Shown piece after piece: positions 17,313 through 30,410 of a DNA stretch of 64,000 nt (the first letter of the stretch is position 1; every line of letters starts with the position of its first letter). Both the position numbers and the translations under genes were made by a program. This stretch comes from Limnoperna fortunei (Eukaryota > Mollusca > Bivalvia > Mytilida > Modiolidae), in contig OX104124.1 of NCBI GenBank assembly GCA_944474755.1, positions 42,237,342 through 42,301,341 of the forward strand, given 5' to 3'. The notes under the pieces are model-generated. The model ran no database searches. It saw only the letters and a list, made by a program, of their open reading frames with translations, and was not told the DNA's origin.

Positions 17313-17702
17313 GCAAAAATGGATTGATTGATTGTTAGCTTTACGTCCAGCGAGCAGTATTTCGGTTTTATTCAGGACGAGAACACGTAAACAAACAATA
17401 AATCAATGGAAAAGGGGTGGGATGGGACACAGGAAACTACATTTTGAATGCCACGGAAAGTATGTAGTTATGTGCAGGGGCGAAAATATAGCCTCTTGTA
17501 GCGTACTCTTTTTTTGGAATCTACAAAAGTGGTATCGCGAGGAACGTGGAACTCTCCAAACACGTCACACAATATGGTCCGCGGCCAAGATTTTATGACC
17601 TTACAACCCCCAACGAGATGGTCTCCTCTGTCGCTACCCGGGATCACGCTGGGCAGCTCTGTGGGTCGTACACTGGGAATCCTCACAGTACAGTCCCAGT
17701 GA
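17313..17702 (+). repeat. Second dispersed repeat family, copy 2
   Basis: Starts 'gattgattgattgttagctt', then 'tacgtccagcgagcagtatt', 'attcaggacgagaaca', 'ggaacgtggaactctccaaa', 'tggtccgcggccaag' and 'tgggcagctctgtgggtcg'. It aligns with 50268-50690 over nearly its whole length. The (gatt)n end is probably the reversed (caat)n tail of a minus-strand retroposon. Confidence 0.7.
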
Positions 17703-20700
17703 ACTGCAAATTAAGATTCGGTTAAACTCAAAGAAGCCAACAATTACTTTATTTTAAATAGATTTCAATTCATAGCGTCAGTTATATACGCAAAAGGTGG
17801 GATCTCTCCACGAAAAACCGGGAGCACAAGTCGTTTTAGCGATGCGAAAAACTTACGGCAGGGGAACTGGGGGTTAATGGTGCTAAATCGTGCATTTTCA
17901 GCATTTCCAGAGAGCCTGACACCATTGAAACATGCTGCTTGGGGTTATGTTTTTGGACAGTATTACCTGCCTCAATGGTAATTATGCATATTTGTGGAAA
18001 GGAGGAGATTGGCTTCTGTCGTCTTTGCCAGCTTGCTCGCGTTTATTAGAACATGGTCATTCATTATATTTGTTAATATTTGATCCCGAGCGATACTATT
18101 AATAAATATTATAGTTATATAATGGCTCCTTCGCTTTAAACCTATTATTATTATTATTATTATTATCATATGTTCGATCTCTTCTTATTATCTCTTAATG
18201 ATATATAATTGTTTTCGGGTAAATTGAGCAAAAAGGTAAAAACCATACTCTACAATATATTTCATGTTGTAAGTGATAAAATGGCTAATTTAATATTAAA
18301 GAAAATATTTCAATTACAGTTTTTCGTATTTGTTAAATCCTTCAAGCTTTAAAATACATTTTTTTTTGTCCTGATCTAATAAGAAGAAGTAAGATGTACA
18401 TAATTGCATATTAATGCGCGCTTTACCAGTGTCTATCTCGGTAGTATGAATAGATGGTTTCAATTTTTATTTTTGGATTATTTTACTATCTATAGGGTAA
18501 GCCTAGTATTTTTATTAATGCATTCTATTCTTGACATAATAAAATGAATATACTTGCGTTTCTTTTATTAATTAGTTATTTAATTTGATAAGAAAAAGGC
18601 ATTTAAAAATTTTGATATGTTATATTACGTAATGTATTTCATCGCTTCAATTGTATTTCTTGGATTATTTCGTGATTTATATGTCAAGCTTCGTAATTTT
18701 TTATGCATTCTTATTTTAACATGATAAAGTGTATATTTTTCGGTTTCTTTTATTAGTTACTTAGATAATTTGACAATAAAAGTGCATTTTTAGATTTTGT
18801 TTAACGCGCTTGTGACCACTCATCCAGAAAACTTATTTCTGGATTATTTCATAATTTATAAGGTAGAAAATTGAACATTTATGCAGAAAATTAGTCATCT
18901 TAAACATTAAATTTAATTTCCCTGGGTTTTGTTTATTGACGGTTTCGAAATCCCAAACTCTCGTGAACGATTCGTGTGTGGTAGTGGTGGTTTTAGGGAG
19001 GGGCAGAGATATTTCTGTGATGTAATTATATATTAGATGTGCCTTGTTTATTTGCTAATTGATTATTTATTACCTGACACTGAACTTTGATGAAAGGTAA
19101 AAATGAAAGACCAATTAGACTCGCATAATAAGCCGCTAAAATGGCTAAATTAGATTATGATTTTGATATATATTGTATATAGCCTGTTGTTTTGTTTGTT
19201 TATTTGTTACTTTCTCTGTACCAATTGTATTATTGGCTGTGTGAGAAGAAACTATATATACAAAATTAGATTTTCAAACAGGCATGTTATTTAAAAAAAA
19301 ATAATATGAATCAGTGAAAAATGTGGTAGAAATTAGTAGGGAAAAGAAATTTCTCAATAATAATAAGCACAAAAGATATAGATTTTTATTTAATTCAAGA
19401 TTTACAAATTTTGATGTTAAGATATTTTAACGAAGCAAGTTATATATATAATAATACAACAGAAAAATTTTCAGTTACGTTCGAATAAAGGTCATCAACA
19501 GTTTGTATTGTTGAAAATAATTGTAGAAGTTAATAATCTCATCAATTGTTTTGCAAAATAAGACTCTTCTTCTAATTGTTTTTTTTTTATATTTTAAATT
19601 CTGAAAATTTTATAAAGTTCTTAGCAATGTTTATGCACATGAATGCTAGTTTGACGTTTGAAATACATTTAATTGCAAATCTTTTGAAACAATTTTAATT
19701 ACAGTAAAATTAAATCAATAGAAATTGTAACTTGTCGGTATGTTTTCTTTGATTTTCCGAGGACGCGATAACTGCCGATCTTACATTCACATTTTCCCCC
19801 ACAGAACCACTTGACTATGGTCAATGTATTTTTATTGGTAAACATTTGTCCTTCCAAAACTTTGCTTTTTTTATTACAGTATTCTTCTCAAAGTTGAGAT
19901 ATTATAATCAAGATGATTATTTCTTGCCTTTCACAATGGTCTATATTTGCATCCCTTTACAGCATATGATGAAATTTTAAATAAAACAAACTGAAAAAAA
20001 ACTATTATAAACCAAATGGGATACACCTATAACATATAAATCGAAACCCCCCCCCCCCCCAATTTTGGAATAGCATACACATTGCAAGATTTCAATTCAC
20101 GTTTAATAAACATTGAGTTGTCATTTTGTGTTAATGTTAATACCATTCTATTTAAAATATTTTACTTAAAAGTCACCATAATGATTTTAAAGTATACTCA
20201 AATACGCAGGTCGGGGGTTTTCTCCGGGTACTCCGGCTTCCTCCCCCAATAAAAACTGGACGCCATGATATAGCTGAAAAATTGCTGAAAGTGGCGTTAA
20301 ACACCACCAAACAAACAAACAAACATCAAATTAATATAATAGCAAATTGTAATGAATATTGATGCATGTATTTGCTTATGAAATTTATTTTTAAAAAGGT
20401 GCTGTTTTAAAATTTTAAAATGTTAACTAACTTGTTTTAGAGTTAATTTATACGCTACACAGGAAGAAAAAACTTACAACTCCGATATATACATAGAAAG
20501 TTTTGTAATTTTTTTGTCTACTATTGTGGTCTTCAACTTCTGAAATAGCTTTTGGGTTTCATTGGGGATAATTTAAATATGTTTATTGTTACCTCTATGA
20601 TTTTAAAGCCATTAATGCCTATCTTCTTTCTTTGCGTCCGTCGTCATTCACGTGCAGACGGGAGATGGAGCTCTAATTGCAAAGTCTCTTTTTGATAATA

Positions 20701-22278
20701 CCCTATTGTTTTAATAACATGTATAAAAAGTCCATGACTACTACATCAATGTTGCAACATTCTTATATTATAGCCTTATTATGATTGGATACAGTTCACT
20801 TCGCGTTAATTATTTACCCATCCCCCCCCCCCGCCCCCATCCCAACACACTCACAATCAATGAAAGAAAATGTTAATGTTTGTCTCTTTCTTTCGTTAAA
20901 TTTTTTTAAAGTTTATTTTTGTTTTATTGTTGTTTGTTCATTTTCCCTTCTACTTTACATACATCTCTAAGAGTTAAATGCGTCGACTATCTTTTTTAAA
21001 GATAGAACTTGTTCTTGTTATTGATGCAAATACGTCTCGACATATATCCGAAATTCAGTCGTTGACCTTGAATTTTAATCAGTCGCGTCATACTCCGGTC
21101 ATTCCACCATATTGAATTGTAAATATACATGTACAATGTGTTTTAGTTAGTTTTATTTTATTTTGTTATGGTATGTTTATAAAATATATAATTATTCACG
21201 TGACTCCACCACTTCCTTGACCGCGTTGATCTGGTCGTGTGACCTGGATTGTACATCTGAGGTGTTCATCCCTGACCGTGTTAACTGACCGTGTTAGCCT
21301 AGATAGTAACATATTGTACACCTGAAAGAATATTAAAGGTAAGTTATTTCTTTTTTGTACACTCTGAAATATATATTATAGAATATGTTAAAACAGAAGG
21401 GTTCGTACGTAAAAACGGTGTTAACTCGATCAATTTATTTAGCGTCTGTCCGTCTATAAATTTTTAATTGTTCCTTATTTCGATTTTATTACTGACATCA
21501 CATAGTAACCAAGGCCCATTTATTTTTGGTTCCGATTGCTGAAATCCGATGAATCCATGTAAGTAGTAGATCAAGTCAGGTTCTTGCGACTTTCGGTCAA
21601 TGCAAATCCAATATGAAAAGGTTACCCTACCCAGTATGAGGGTAACATTACAGCTTAAAAAATATTTCCAATCAATATTTAACACATTAAAAGAACTATC
21701 AGAAAGGACTATTATTTAAAAAGCATCAATGGATTAAAGGGATTTTTGGTTTTTTGAAAATCATTTGCGGAATGCAATTTTAAAATATTCCAAAGACATT
21801 GACCTTTTGACAAATTAACAAAATCCCCTAACTTTAGCTGTTCATTTCATTGATTAGTCATCAATGTCATCAATGTCATTGTGCGTTTCAGAGATTACAA
21901 AATTTTTTTCGTAAATTGTTGTTATTATTAGCAAAACATTTATTTTTTCCCGATGTCAAATTTATCTTATTCAAGTCTATCTTTAAACTTTATTTTAGTG
22001 CTTTTCTTCAATATTATCTGCGGATAAATTAACTTCGTTACGGTTTCGTGATGGTACTCACTTCTGGACGAAAAAAATATATATCAGTATTATGCAAGAC
22101 AGTCTGCAAGCCCTCGGGTGACCTTACTTTCTCGGAGAAAGAAATCTCCGGGTCACACACCAACTAGGGTGATAATTGTATATTATCACATTAACAAAAA
22201 AAAAATCGCATGCTGCCTTTTTCTTTTAATTTTGTTTTTGAAAAAAAACAAAAGGTAAAAAAAACAAACAATTATTTA
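17703..22278. other. AT-rich intergenic stretch
   Basis: No gene recognised. It holds a (tta)n microsatellite near 18145-18168, poly-C runs near 20046 and 20823, and one SINE fragment (20209-20324). Confidence 0.4.
20209..20324 (+). repeat. 5'-truncated SINE
   Basis: Plus-strand 3' half of the SINE: 'caggtcgggggttttctccg', 'ggcttcctcccccaataaaa', 'gaaagtggcgttaaacacca', then an (acaa)n tail. Loss of the 5' head fits incomplete reverse transcription. Confidence 0.85.
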
Positions 22279-22282
22279 TACT

Positions 22283-22868
22283 TGTAGCACAGTGGATTTT
22301 ATATTATATTTTTCTGTATATATACTTTAGATGATGTATTCTGTAATTAAAATCTAGAAGTTTCTAATTGTTTGCTTATTCCTAGTAAGCAGTATTTCAG
22401 TACTTTTATTTTATCTTGTATTGCGTTTTATTAATTATTTGCCTTAGTCTATATATCTATTGTTAAGTTAGTTAATTTAGTTTGGATTGGTTAGATTAGG
22501 TCATATGAATGTTTTGGAGGGAAATTTCTTGATCTTTCTTTGTTCTTATTCAGTTATAGAAAAGATATTGAACAGCCATGTTTGGTTTTGTTTGTTGCTG
22601 TTGAAAGCTTCGTTTAAATATATTATTTATGCATTTCGGACTGTGCCAATTGCTTTGGAAAAATACTCTTAGCTTTATGTTTGTGAATATTCTTATTAAG
22701 GTTGTATGTACCTATAATTGTACAACGGTAGTTGCGATTGACCCTTACACCTCATTGAGGGTTTTGATTGTTATAGTATTTGTTAAAATCTCAACACAAA
22801 ATAAAGAATCTACAACCTGAGAACGTTTTATGTTTATTTTGTCGACAGTGAAAATCTGCTCTACTATA
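22283..22868 (+). repeat. 5' LTR of the Ty3/Gypsy element
   Basis: 586 bp, starts TGTAGCAC and ends CTACTATA. By eye it differs from the 3' LTR at about 15 places over the roughly 565 alignable bases, so the insertion is not ancient. Confidence 0.9.
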
Positions 22869-22869
22869 A

Positions 22870-22882
22870 TGGCGCCCAACGT
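22870..22882 (+). promoter_or_regulatory. Primer-binding site (lysine-tRNA type)
   Basis: TGGCGCCCAACGT directly follows the 5' LTR after one base. It matches the complement of the 3' end of a metazoan tRNA-Lys (CTT type) for 13 nt, as known for many Ty3/Gypsy elements. Confidence 0.8.
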
Positions 22883-24321
22883 CTGGATTTTGTGATTTTA
22901 GAGAATTCTTAAGCTATACACTACCGGCCGGACATTATTTGGTGTTATTCACAACATATTGGACATAGTACTGTAGTTTACCGTAGTTACATCAACAGCG
23001 TGCATTGCTAAAGAAACAGAAGTTGCCAGCATTAGTTCAAGTGTTTGACAGACGTAAAGAAATTAAGTACTATTTTGTTCATTCTGTATTTCTATATTTA
23101 TTAAATATTTACAGATTAAAAAATAAAATCGGAAACATATACTGTAATGTTTTGAAGCTGTTACTATGCTATACATGTATAATTTCGAATCTATAGTATG
23201 TGTATCAGTGTTATAAGGTAATCTAGTGTATTGTTCAATATATTTTTTTAAATTATTTTTGAAATGTTATAGGTACTGTAAACTTAACATAAAAGTTTGA
23301 CCCCCCTTTTTATGTAAAGGTCAAGGTCATTTGGAAACAGGAAGTGAAACCACACCCACCTTATTTATAATCAAACTCTGTTTGTGGTATCTTTATTTAT
23401 TTTTGACAATTTTTTTTTGTTTATAATCAATAAACATTTAAAGTCAATTTAATTGTAGAACTTTTTGCATTTTCTTTGATAACTTAACAAAGACACTTTT
23501 ATTCATTTAATTTTTTTTAATAAGATTTCTTAGAAATTATGTAACCAATCAATACACAGATTGTACTTCATCAGTATTTGTAGTGTATATATACGTGTGT
23601 GTTGTATTGTGAATTTGTTTTTTGTTTATGTACATGTGTAATATTGTTTATATGTGAATGGTGATGTACATGTTCTTATTGTGAATTGTACTTTGTGGAT
23701 TGTGAACTGTTAATTATTAATGTGTGTTGACATTTGATTTAAAAAAACTTTAAACTTTAAAACGTGGACGAGTAATTAATTAAACTTCACTTGTTTATAA
23801 ATAGGCATACATAAAATTAAAATTCAGTTAAATTAAGTTAAATATAAATAAAGTTAAGGTAAACCTTATAGTAACGTGTGTAATTAAGTGTATTCTTTGC
23901 ATGCATACCTTTTACTAACATCATCTAGTATATAACCAAACTTCATTAGCACTTAGGTCTTTGTACTTCAAAGTCTTCTACTCAGGTGTGACTCATTTGA
24001 AGTTAACTTTCTTCTTTGGTAGTTCATTTTAAATCGGTGGTACTTGAGGGTTATACAACTTTGATATTTGTAATCAAGGTTAAATTTTAGTTATAATTTA
24101 CATTTGATAGATATATCTTAATTTAAAGACTAAACCGAGATTGTTAATCCTCTCTCCCGATTAGAATAATTACAGGTATTTTCAGGTTGCAGTAATTACA
24201 GTTACAGTGGGTACGTATTGCATGTTTTATTTTATTTGTGTATAGTATATTTAATTTACAGTATTTTATATTTCAACTTCCGACATACATAATCGACACA
24301 CAAATATTTATTAATACAGAT
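22883..24321 (+). other. Untranslated leader of the Gypsy element, left of the nested insertion
   Basis: About 1.4 kb of AT-rich sequence between the PBS and the first split repeat of the nested element. No ORF with recognisable content. Some of it could belong to a third insertion; I see no borders. Confidence 0.4.
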
Positions 24322-24556
24322 ATATATAACATTTTATCAAAGATAAAAGGGTTTATATAACTCAAGTTTGAAAGTTTTATTAATTATATATTGTTAATCA
24401 TTTTGATTTGAGTGCACTCAAGCATGAAATTTTGGTTGGAACTTTTCAATATTACATAAGACCTTTGAACCAATTAATTTCTTCAGCTGATGTCACGTGA
24501 TCAGCAGATCAAAACATTTTAGAGAGGATAGACGCTTTTATCAAAGGGAAATTTAA
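24322..24556 (+). repeat. Split repeat A1 of the Ngaro-type element
   Basis: About 235 bp nearly identical to 32250-32484; the differences I count are one indel (aactcaag/aactcag), one substitution (attttag/attgtag) and one at the left edge. Both end 'atcaaagggaaatttaa'. Confidence 0.9.
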
Positions 24557-24780
24557 TTTACATGTTTTCTGTTTTATTTGAATGGATTTAAATGTGCGAT
24601 ACATTCTAATTCACTGTTAACTGTTTCCGGTTTACTTAACAGTTATTTTCGTGAAAGTAGTACTCTTCACTCTTTTATTACTTTGTTTACTTTTGTATCC
24701 GCTGAGGAGTCTGTTGTAATTATTCTTTAAACAATGCGCATGTGCAGTGTTTGTAAACAATATGGCAACGTCCATTCGTT

Positions 24781-25095
24781 TTGATGGGAGATAGTTTTAT
24801 TCATCGTTTACGTGACTTTACTAGCCACAAGGCTGATATATGGAACTTGAGACTAGATCCTGAAGTCTTTCATTTTTCCTTCCGATGTCAAGGAGAGTTG
24901 ACAATACCACATTCATTTAAAAAACGAGCAGACTTGTACCCTCCCCCCTCAATTGTGTATTTACAAATCGGAGGAAATTATTTGAGTGCTCGGGATCCTG
25001 AAGAAGTAGTTGCGATTTATTAACTTGTGCAAGTTATTTACATATAGGCGTTGGAATCCCATTGATTATTGTAGGACAATTCACGTCTTTCCATA
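24781..25095 (+). pseudogene. SGNH-hydrolase domain remnant of the Ngaro-type element
   Basis: The frame 24781-25023 begins MGDSFIHRL (block I GDS with the nucleophile Ser) and ends with VYLQIGGNYL (block III, normally GGND; here Asp is Tyr), then stops. After a frameshift the downstream bases encode a piece like IPLIIVGQFTS (about 25050-25095). The catalytic block V (DxxH) is not found. Ngaro elements of animals carry such a hydrolase ORF upstream of RT. Not a host gene: it lies between the A1 and B1 repeats. Confidence 0.7.
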
Positions 25096-26937
25096 TGCGC
25101 GCCACCTACCGGTAACATGTTCAGTAACTCTAGTTTACATGTAAGACTGTAGTTGGCCTACAAGCCATAACATAAATGTGTCACACTATACCTTCAATAA
25201 ACAATTAATTGGCACCTACGTAGGTGAAACACCCGTTAAATTAAACGGGGTATTAAAATATGCATCAGAGTATACAAACTTTGAAAACTTTTGGCGAATA
25301 AAAGTGTGCAGTTAAAAACTTTAAAATTTATACACAATAAGTGTTAGCAATCAACTGTGATTAATAAGTTTTTAATAAATTGTTAAGACATTTTTTCCCC
25401 ACTTTGTGCCCCAAGGAAATTAATTACCTGTTCAGCGGATGCAAAATACTACATACACCTGGCTGCCGGTTAGATAAGGTGATTTTTTGTGGTGTCAACA
25501 AATATACATGCAATATAAATGACACAAATGTATATAATTACTAGTACATGTAATTATTATATGTCTCTGATGTATGTGAGCATGGCTTTCAATACATATA
25601 CATATAATTAAAAAAATGTCCCACTGAGAAGCTTCCTTTACAGGTGACTGGTGTTAATTGGGAAAGGTACACGTGCAATTTGTAATAATTACCTTGGGGA
25701 AAATGTGTTGCTTGTTTCAAGGAATATTTTACACAACTGTTTTAGGATAAGCTTTTTCCAAATTGCAGTCGTAGGTTTAGGGAAAAATATCAAAAATAAA
25801 ATAGCTTAAGATTATTTAGTTTTTTTATTTTGTTGAAGGAAATTATTGCAACCCAGAAAGGTGCATCGTTTTATTGCAGTGATGTAGAGATATTAACACG
25901 TGATTTCAAGTCTATGAAGGAATGCTCCTCCCATCATGAAGTTTTTCCCGCCACACCTATTGATTGAATTGTAATAGATGTGTTGCTTTTGATACACGGG
26001 GCCACCCACTTGTCAATTAAGTCAATCACATCAGGCGTTCAAAAGAATGACAATTGACACTGAATACTCCCATTGTGCACGTCCGATTGTTGTTGAATTT
26101 CCAGACAATAATATTATTTGTGAAATGAACAATTGTGTCAACCCAAAAATAAAACTGGAACGTAACAATAACGAGGTCAAAATATGTTGCAAAACATTGT
26201 TTTTATGGTTTCAAATGCATTGGAAATAAGTATTTTCTCACTGAAAGTTAGTGGTAAGCATATACTGCATGTGCGAGTCATACATGTAAATCGCGGTTAC
26301 CCGCCCCTTTAAGGGAGGTAACACCACTTAATTCGCAATCGGCGAATTACTTTTGCGCAGTCCTTTATAGACCTTATGTTGTGGGTCATAGCCTGACAGT
26401 TATTATTTGCATCAAATTGTTAAATGAACAACTGGTTTGAACAATATCCCTGGCGTAATTTTCACGAAACATAGAGGTTTTGGAATTCTTTACATCTTAT
26501 TTGTAATGATGGTGTGCATTTAAATGAAGAAGGATTATGGAAATACTACAGAAGTGTACGCAGTGCAAACCTACATGCTTATAATATCCTTGGTAATATC
26601 TATCCTTTTAGAATTTATTTACAACTTTTTAAAATTTAATGTTGTAGTTATTATTTATGTTTTTGATTCAATTACAAATCTAAGAATTAAACACTTATTA
26701 TCTACATGTTAAAACCATAAACAATCATTCCAAAATACATGTACTTGTAGTTGTACAGTAAGTCAATATCAAGTATAGTATTTATACCAATTATTCCTAC
26801 TATATGTATATGTGTATTAGTTATACATTTACAGAGCATTTTACACAAGGTATTACATCTTCAAATTTACAAGTTATTGCATTTCTAAGGTATTCAATAA
26901 TGTTTTATATAATGTTTTAAGCTGTAGATTTTTGTAA

Positions 26938-28290
26938 TTGGTACATGGTACAAACTTACACATACTTGGACACATGCATATGGTGACACATTATTTGCAC
27001 ATGGTGCATTTGGTACATGGTACAAACTTGCACCTGTTTCGGTACATGGTATTAAACTTGCATATATGCCGGCAGATGGTACATGGTACAAACTTACATA
27101 TATTGCGGCACATGGTACATGGTACAAACTTGCATCTACTTGGGCACATGGTGCCATATTATTTGCACATGGTGCATTAGGTACATGGTATATTATTTTA
27201 AATATACTGCAGCACATGGTACAAGGTACAAACTTACATATACTGCGGCACATGGTACATGGTACAAACTTACATATATTGTGGCACATGGTACATGGTA
27301 CAAACTTGAATCTACTTGGGCACATGGTGCCATATTATTTGCACATGGTGCATTTTGGTACATGGTATCAAACTAACATATACTTGGGAACATGGTGACA
27401 TTTATTTGTTATGGTGCATTTGGTACATGGTATTAAACTTGCATATACTGGGGCACATGGTACAAGGTACAAACTTGAATATACTGCAGCACATGGTACA
27501 AACTTGTATCTACTTGGGCACATGGTGCCATATTTTTTACACATGGTGCTATTTGGTACATGGTATCAAACTAACATATACTTGGGAACATGGTGACATT
27601 TATTTGCATATGGTGCTTTTGGTACATGGTATTAAACTTGCATATACTGGGACACATGGTACAAGGTACAAACTTACATATACTGCAGCACATGGTACAT
27701 GGTACACACTTGAATCTACTTGGGCACATGGTGCCATATTATTTGCATTTGGTGCATTTGGTACATGGTACATGGTACAAACTTACATATATTACATATA
27801 TTTGGGCACATGGTGCTACATTATTTGCACAGTGGTACATTTGGTACATGGTACAAAATTACATACATTTGGGCACATGGAGCATTTGGTACCAATTACA
27901 TAATTATTTGGGCACATGGTGCCACATTTTTTATATTCTTTTTATTTATTTATTTTTGTTGTTATTGTTGCATTTGGTGCATGGGTACATGGTACCAATT
28001 TATATACATTTTGGCACATGGTGCCACATTATTTGCACATGGTGCATTTGGTACATGGTACCAATTTATATACACTTTGGCACATGGTGCCACATTATTT
28101 GCACATGGTGCATTTGGTACATGGTACCAATTTATATTATCTTTGGCACATGGTGCCACATTTTTTGCACATGGTGCATTTGGTACATGGTACCAATTTA
28201 TATTCACTTTGGCACATGGTGCCACATTATTTGCACATGGTGCATTTGGTACATGGTACCAATTTACATACACTAAGGCAAATGGTGTCT
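26938..28290. repeat. 36-bp then 66-bp minisatellite inside the Ngaro-type element
   Basis: The first kilobase is built from about 36-bp units around 'catggtacatggtacaaact'; from about 27970 the period becomes about 66 bp with 'ggtacatggtacca' and 'ggcacatggtgccac', five nearly identical units. Both cores are near-palindromic (GGTACATGGTACC, GGCACATGGTGCC). A non-repetitive T-rich interval lies near 27925-27965. Because 36 and 66 are multiples of three, several frames on both strands stay open for 100-230 codons, giving HGT/WYM-like repeats with no known protein counterpart. Confidence 0.93.
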
Positions 28291-28496
28291 CATTGCTTAC
28301 ACAATGGTAAGCACATAAATCTATTAATTCATTATGTATTTTTCAGCCTACCATTAACCATTTGTTGGTCTTCTTGAGAGATGTGGCCCACTAAACGCCA
28401 GCGTGAAGTCTGTGATCTTCCAATGAGACAACGGAAGTCTAAATATGGAAGACAAGCCGTAACTGTTAATGTTATAATAGTCTTAAGGTCAAAATA

Positions 28497-29440
28497 ATGA
28501 CAAAGATAGTGATGCAGTTCCAAACATGGCATCTTCATATATCTGTAAAAGGCACAACTTCAGTCAATAGGACTTTTGTTCTGATGCTACCTTATGCAAT
28601 GCCAACTTCGCCACAAATTGATTATGAAAGACTGGCTAGTGAAATTATCACAAACACAGTACCAATGTTTACGTCATCTTTATCAAACCCAGAGGCACCG
28701 TAGACAGTATCAAGTCAACCTACACGTGTTCAAGTAACAACTTCAAGTCATTAGTTAACAGTATTTTAGGTTCAGAGCCATCAGCTAGGTTTGAAAATAA
28801 ATATACAAGTGGACAAAGGCCAACAACAGTTGAACTACAGGTATCCCCCTTGAGTCACATGTCCCACTTAAAATTAAAGACAAAATTTGGAATAATGTTT
28901 CGCCCAAGAATATGAATATTGAAACTTGGTCAGACAGGTTCTCACCAAAGGAAGTGTATGTTAACACGAAACAAAATAATGCAAAGCAAAAACACATGAT
29001 TAACTCCTTAAAAATTCCCTAACAAGCCCCCTTTATGCTGAAATACATTAGTAATATTAAAGAAATACATTGCTTGATAGGACTAGATGCTTTCTTATTT
29101 TATGATGAATCTTTTCGTAAGTTAAGGAAAGAACATCAACAGCCATGGCAAGTTGTCATTGATATATTTATAGGAAAGCTGGGTATATCAGGTTTCCTCA
29201 GGTACAACACAATAAAAAGCAGTTTCAGTATAATCATGACAAATGACAGAACCAGTACTTTCTTTAACAAAGATATGGTACATGCAATATATACAACAAG
29301 TATCAAACTTCAAAGCTGTACAAGGGAAAACTGCAGTTGAAATTTTTTTTTTGTTTTTTTTTTCGACAAATTCTCATGTGCTTTACAGTGGATCATGGAA
29401 ACTAAATATCAGGCAGCAGGCATGTCTCATATAATTGACG
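28497..29440 (+). pseudogene. Ngaro-type pre-RT/RT region remnant
   Basis: 28497-28703 and the broken frames after it resemble the region before RT in Ngaro ORFs; 29035-29340 carries LIGLDAFLFYDESFRKLRKE, matching the conserved 'YDExFR' pre-RT block. The RT fingers and palm are largely missing. An out-of-frame IIDD (near 29428) fits the RT YxDD box, followed in another frame by MGPGGSNKCLEDLSQFLKLC (29451 on). Strongly decayed. Confidence 0.65.
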
Positions 29441-30259
29441 ACTCTTATTCATGGGTCCTGGTGGTTCAAATAAATGTTTAGAAGACCTTTCCCAGTTCTT
29501 AAAATTATGTGAGTCCTTAGGAGTTTACTGTTTTCCCTCAACTTCATTGACTATTTATGGTTTCAATGTTAATTCAATTAGGAACTGTTTAAACAAAAAT
29601 TTCAAGCGCAAGAAGATTACACTTAAAAAATTCAATCATTAATTTGGTTATTGAATTTTACTCGTTTAGTTGTCTTTCCGGGTAGGGCCTTCTTGACCTT
29701 ACAGTTAAGGTAAATAACATTAAAATAACATCAGAGACTAGAGCTGACATGGCAGCTTGGATGTGTTTTATTGATAGTTTTAATGGTAAAACTGTATTCA
29801 TGTCCCGCAAATGGCTGCCATTAGATCATATGCAACTTTTTACTGATGCGGCTGGAAGTCTAGACTATGCAGCAATGTTTGGGGACGATTGGTTTGCTAA
29901 TTCTTAACTGTACGAGTTATTTCCCCCATAGTATTGCAACAAGGGAATTATTTCCTGTAGCGATTACAGTTGAAACTTGGGGGAATAGTACAAGTAACTC
30001 TAAGATCCTTTTCTTCTCTGACAATCAGGCGGCTGTTCAGGTCATTAATAAAAAATCTTGTAAAGTCAAGGTTATTATGCATTTAGAAAGACGTCTTGTG
30101 GTTGCTTGTTTATATTGCAGCATACGGTTTAAAGCGAAACATATTAAAGGCACATTGAACATTGTACCTGTCCAACTTTCTCGATATCAACTTCAGAAAG
30201 GCAAACTAACAGCACCTTGGTTGTCCCAGTCCAGACACACCTACCCAGTGACAATCTAG
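29441..30259 (+). pseudogene. RT end and RNase H remnant of the Ngaro-type element
   Basis: 29451-29642 continues the RT thumb region. About 29645-29710 encodes a VVFPGRAFL-like connector. RNase H residues are seen at TDAAGS (about 29842), ELFP (about 29945) and FSDNQAAVQVINKKS (about 30013), followed by RFKAKHIKGTLN. Acidic residues D, E and D are kept, but at least one stop/frameshift near 29900 separates them. Confidence 0.8.
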
Positions 30260-30410
30260 ATTATCAAGTCAAAGATTTGTTACATATGGCTTTATCAAAA
30301 TCTACCATATCAGCATACAGGCATAGCTGGAGGTTGTTACTACAGTTTTTGTAATGTCGGTAAGATATTGTTGACATTGCCAGTATGTCCAACTGTTATT
30401 TGCGATTTTA

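Noticed and set aside
26894..28377. Long ORFs (up to 228 codons, both strands) as a repetitive secreted protein
   Set aside because: They follow from period lengths divisible by three; frames overlap on both strands and lack signal peptides, splice context or family resemblance.
29867..30259. Host RNase H-like gene
   Set aside because: It belongs to the decayed Ngaro-type element between split repeats.
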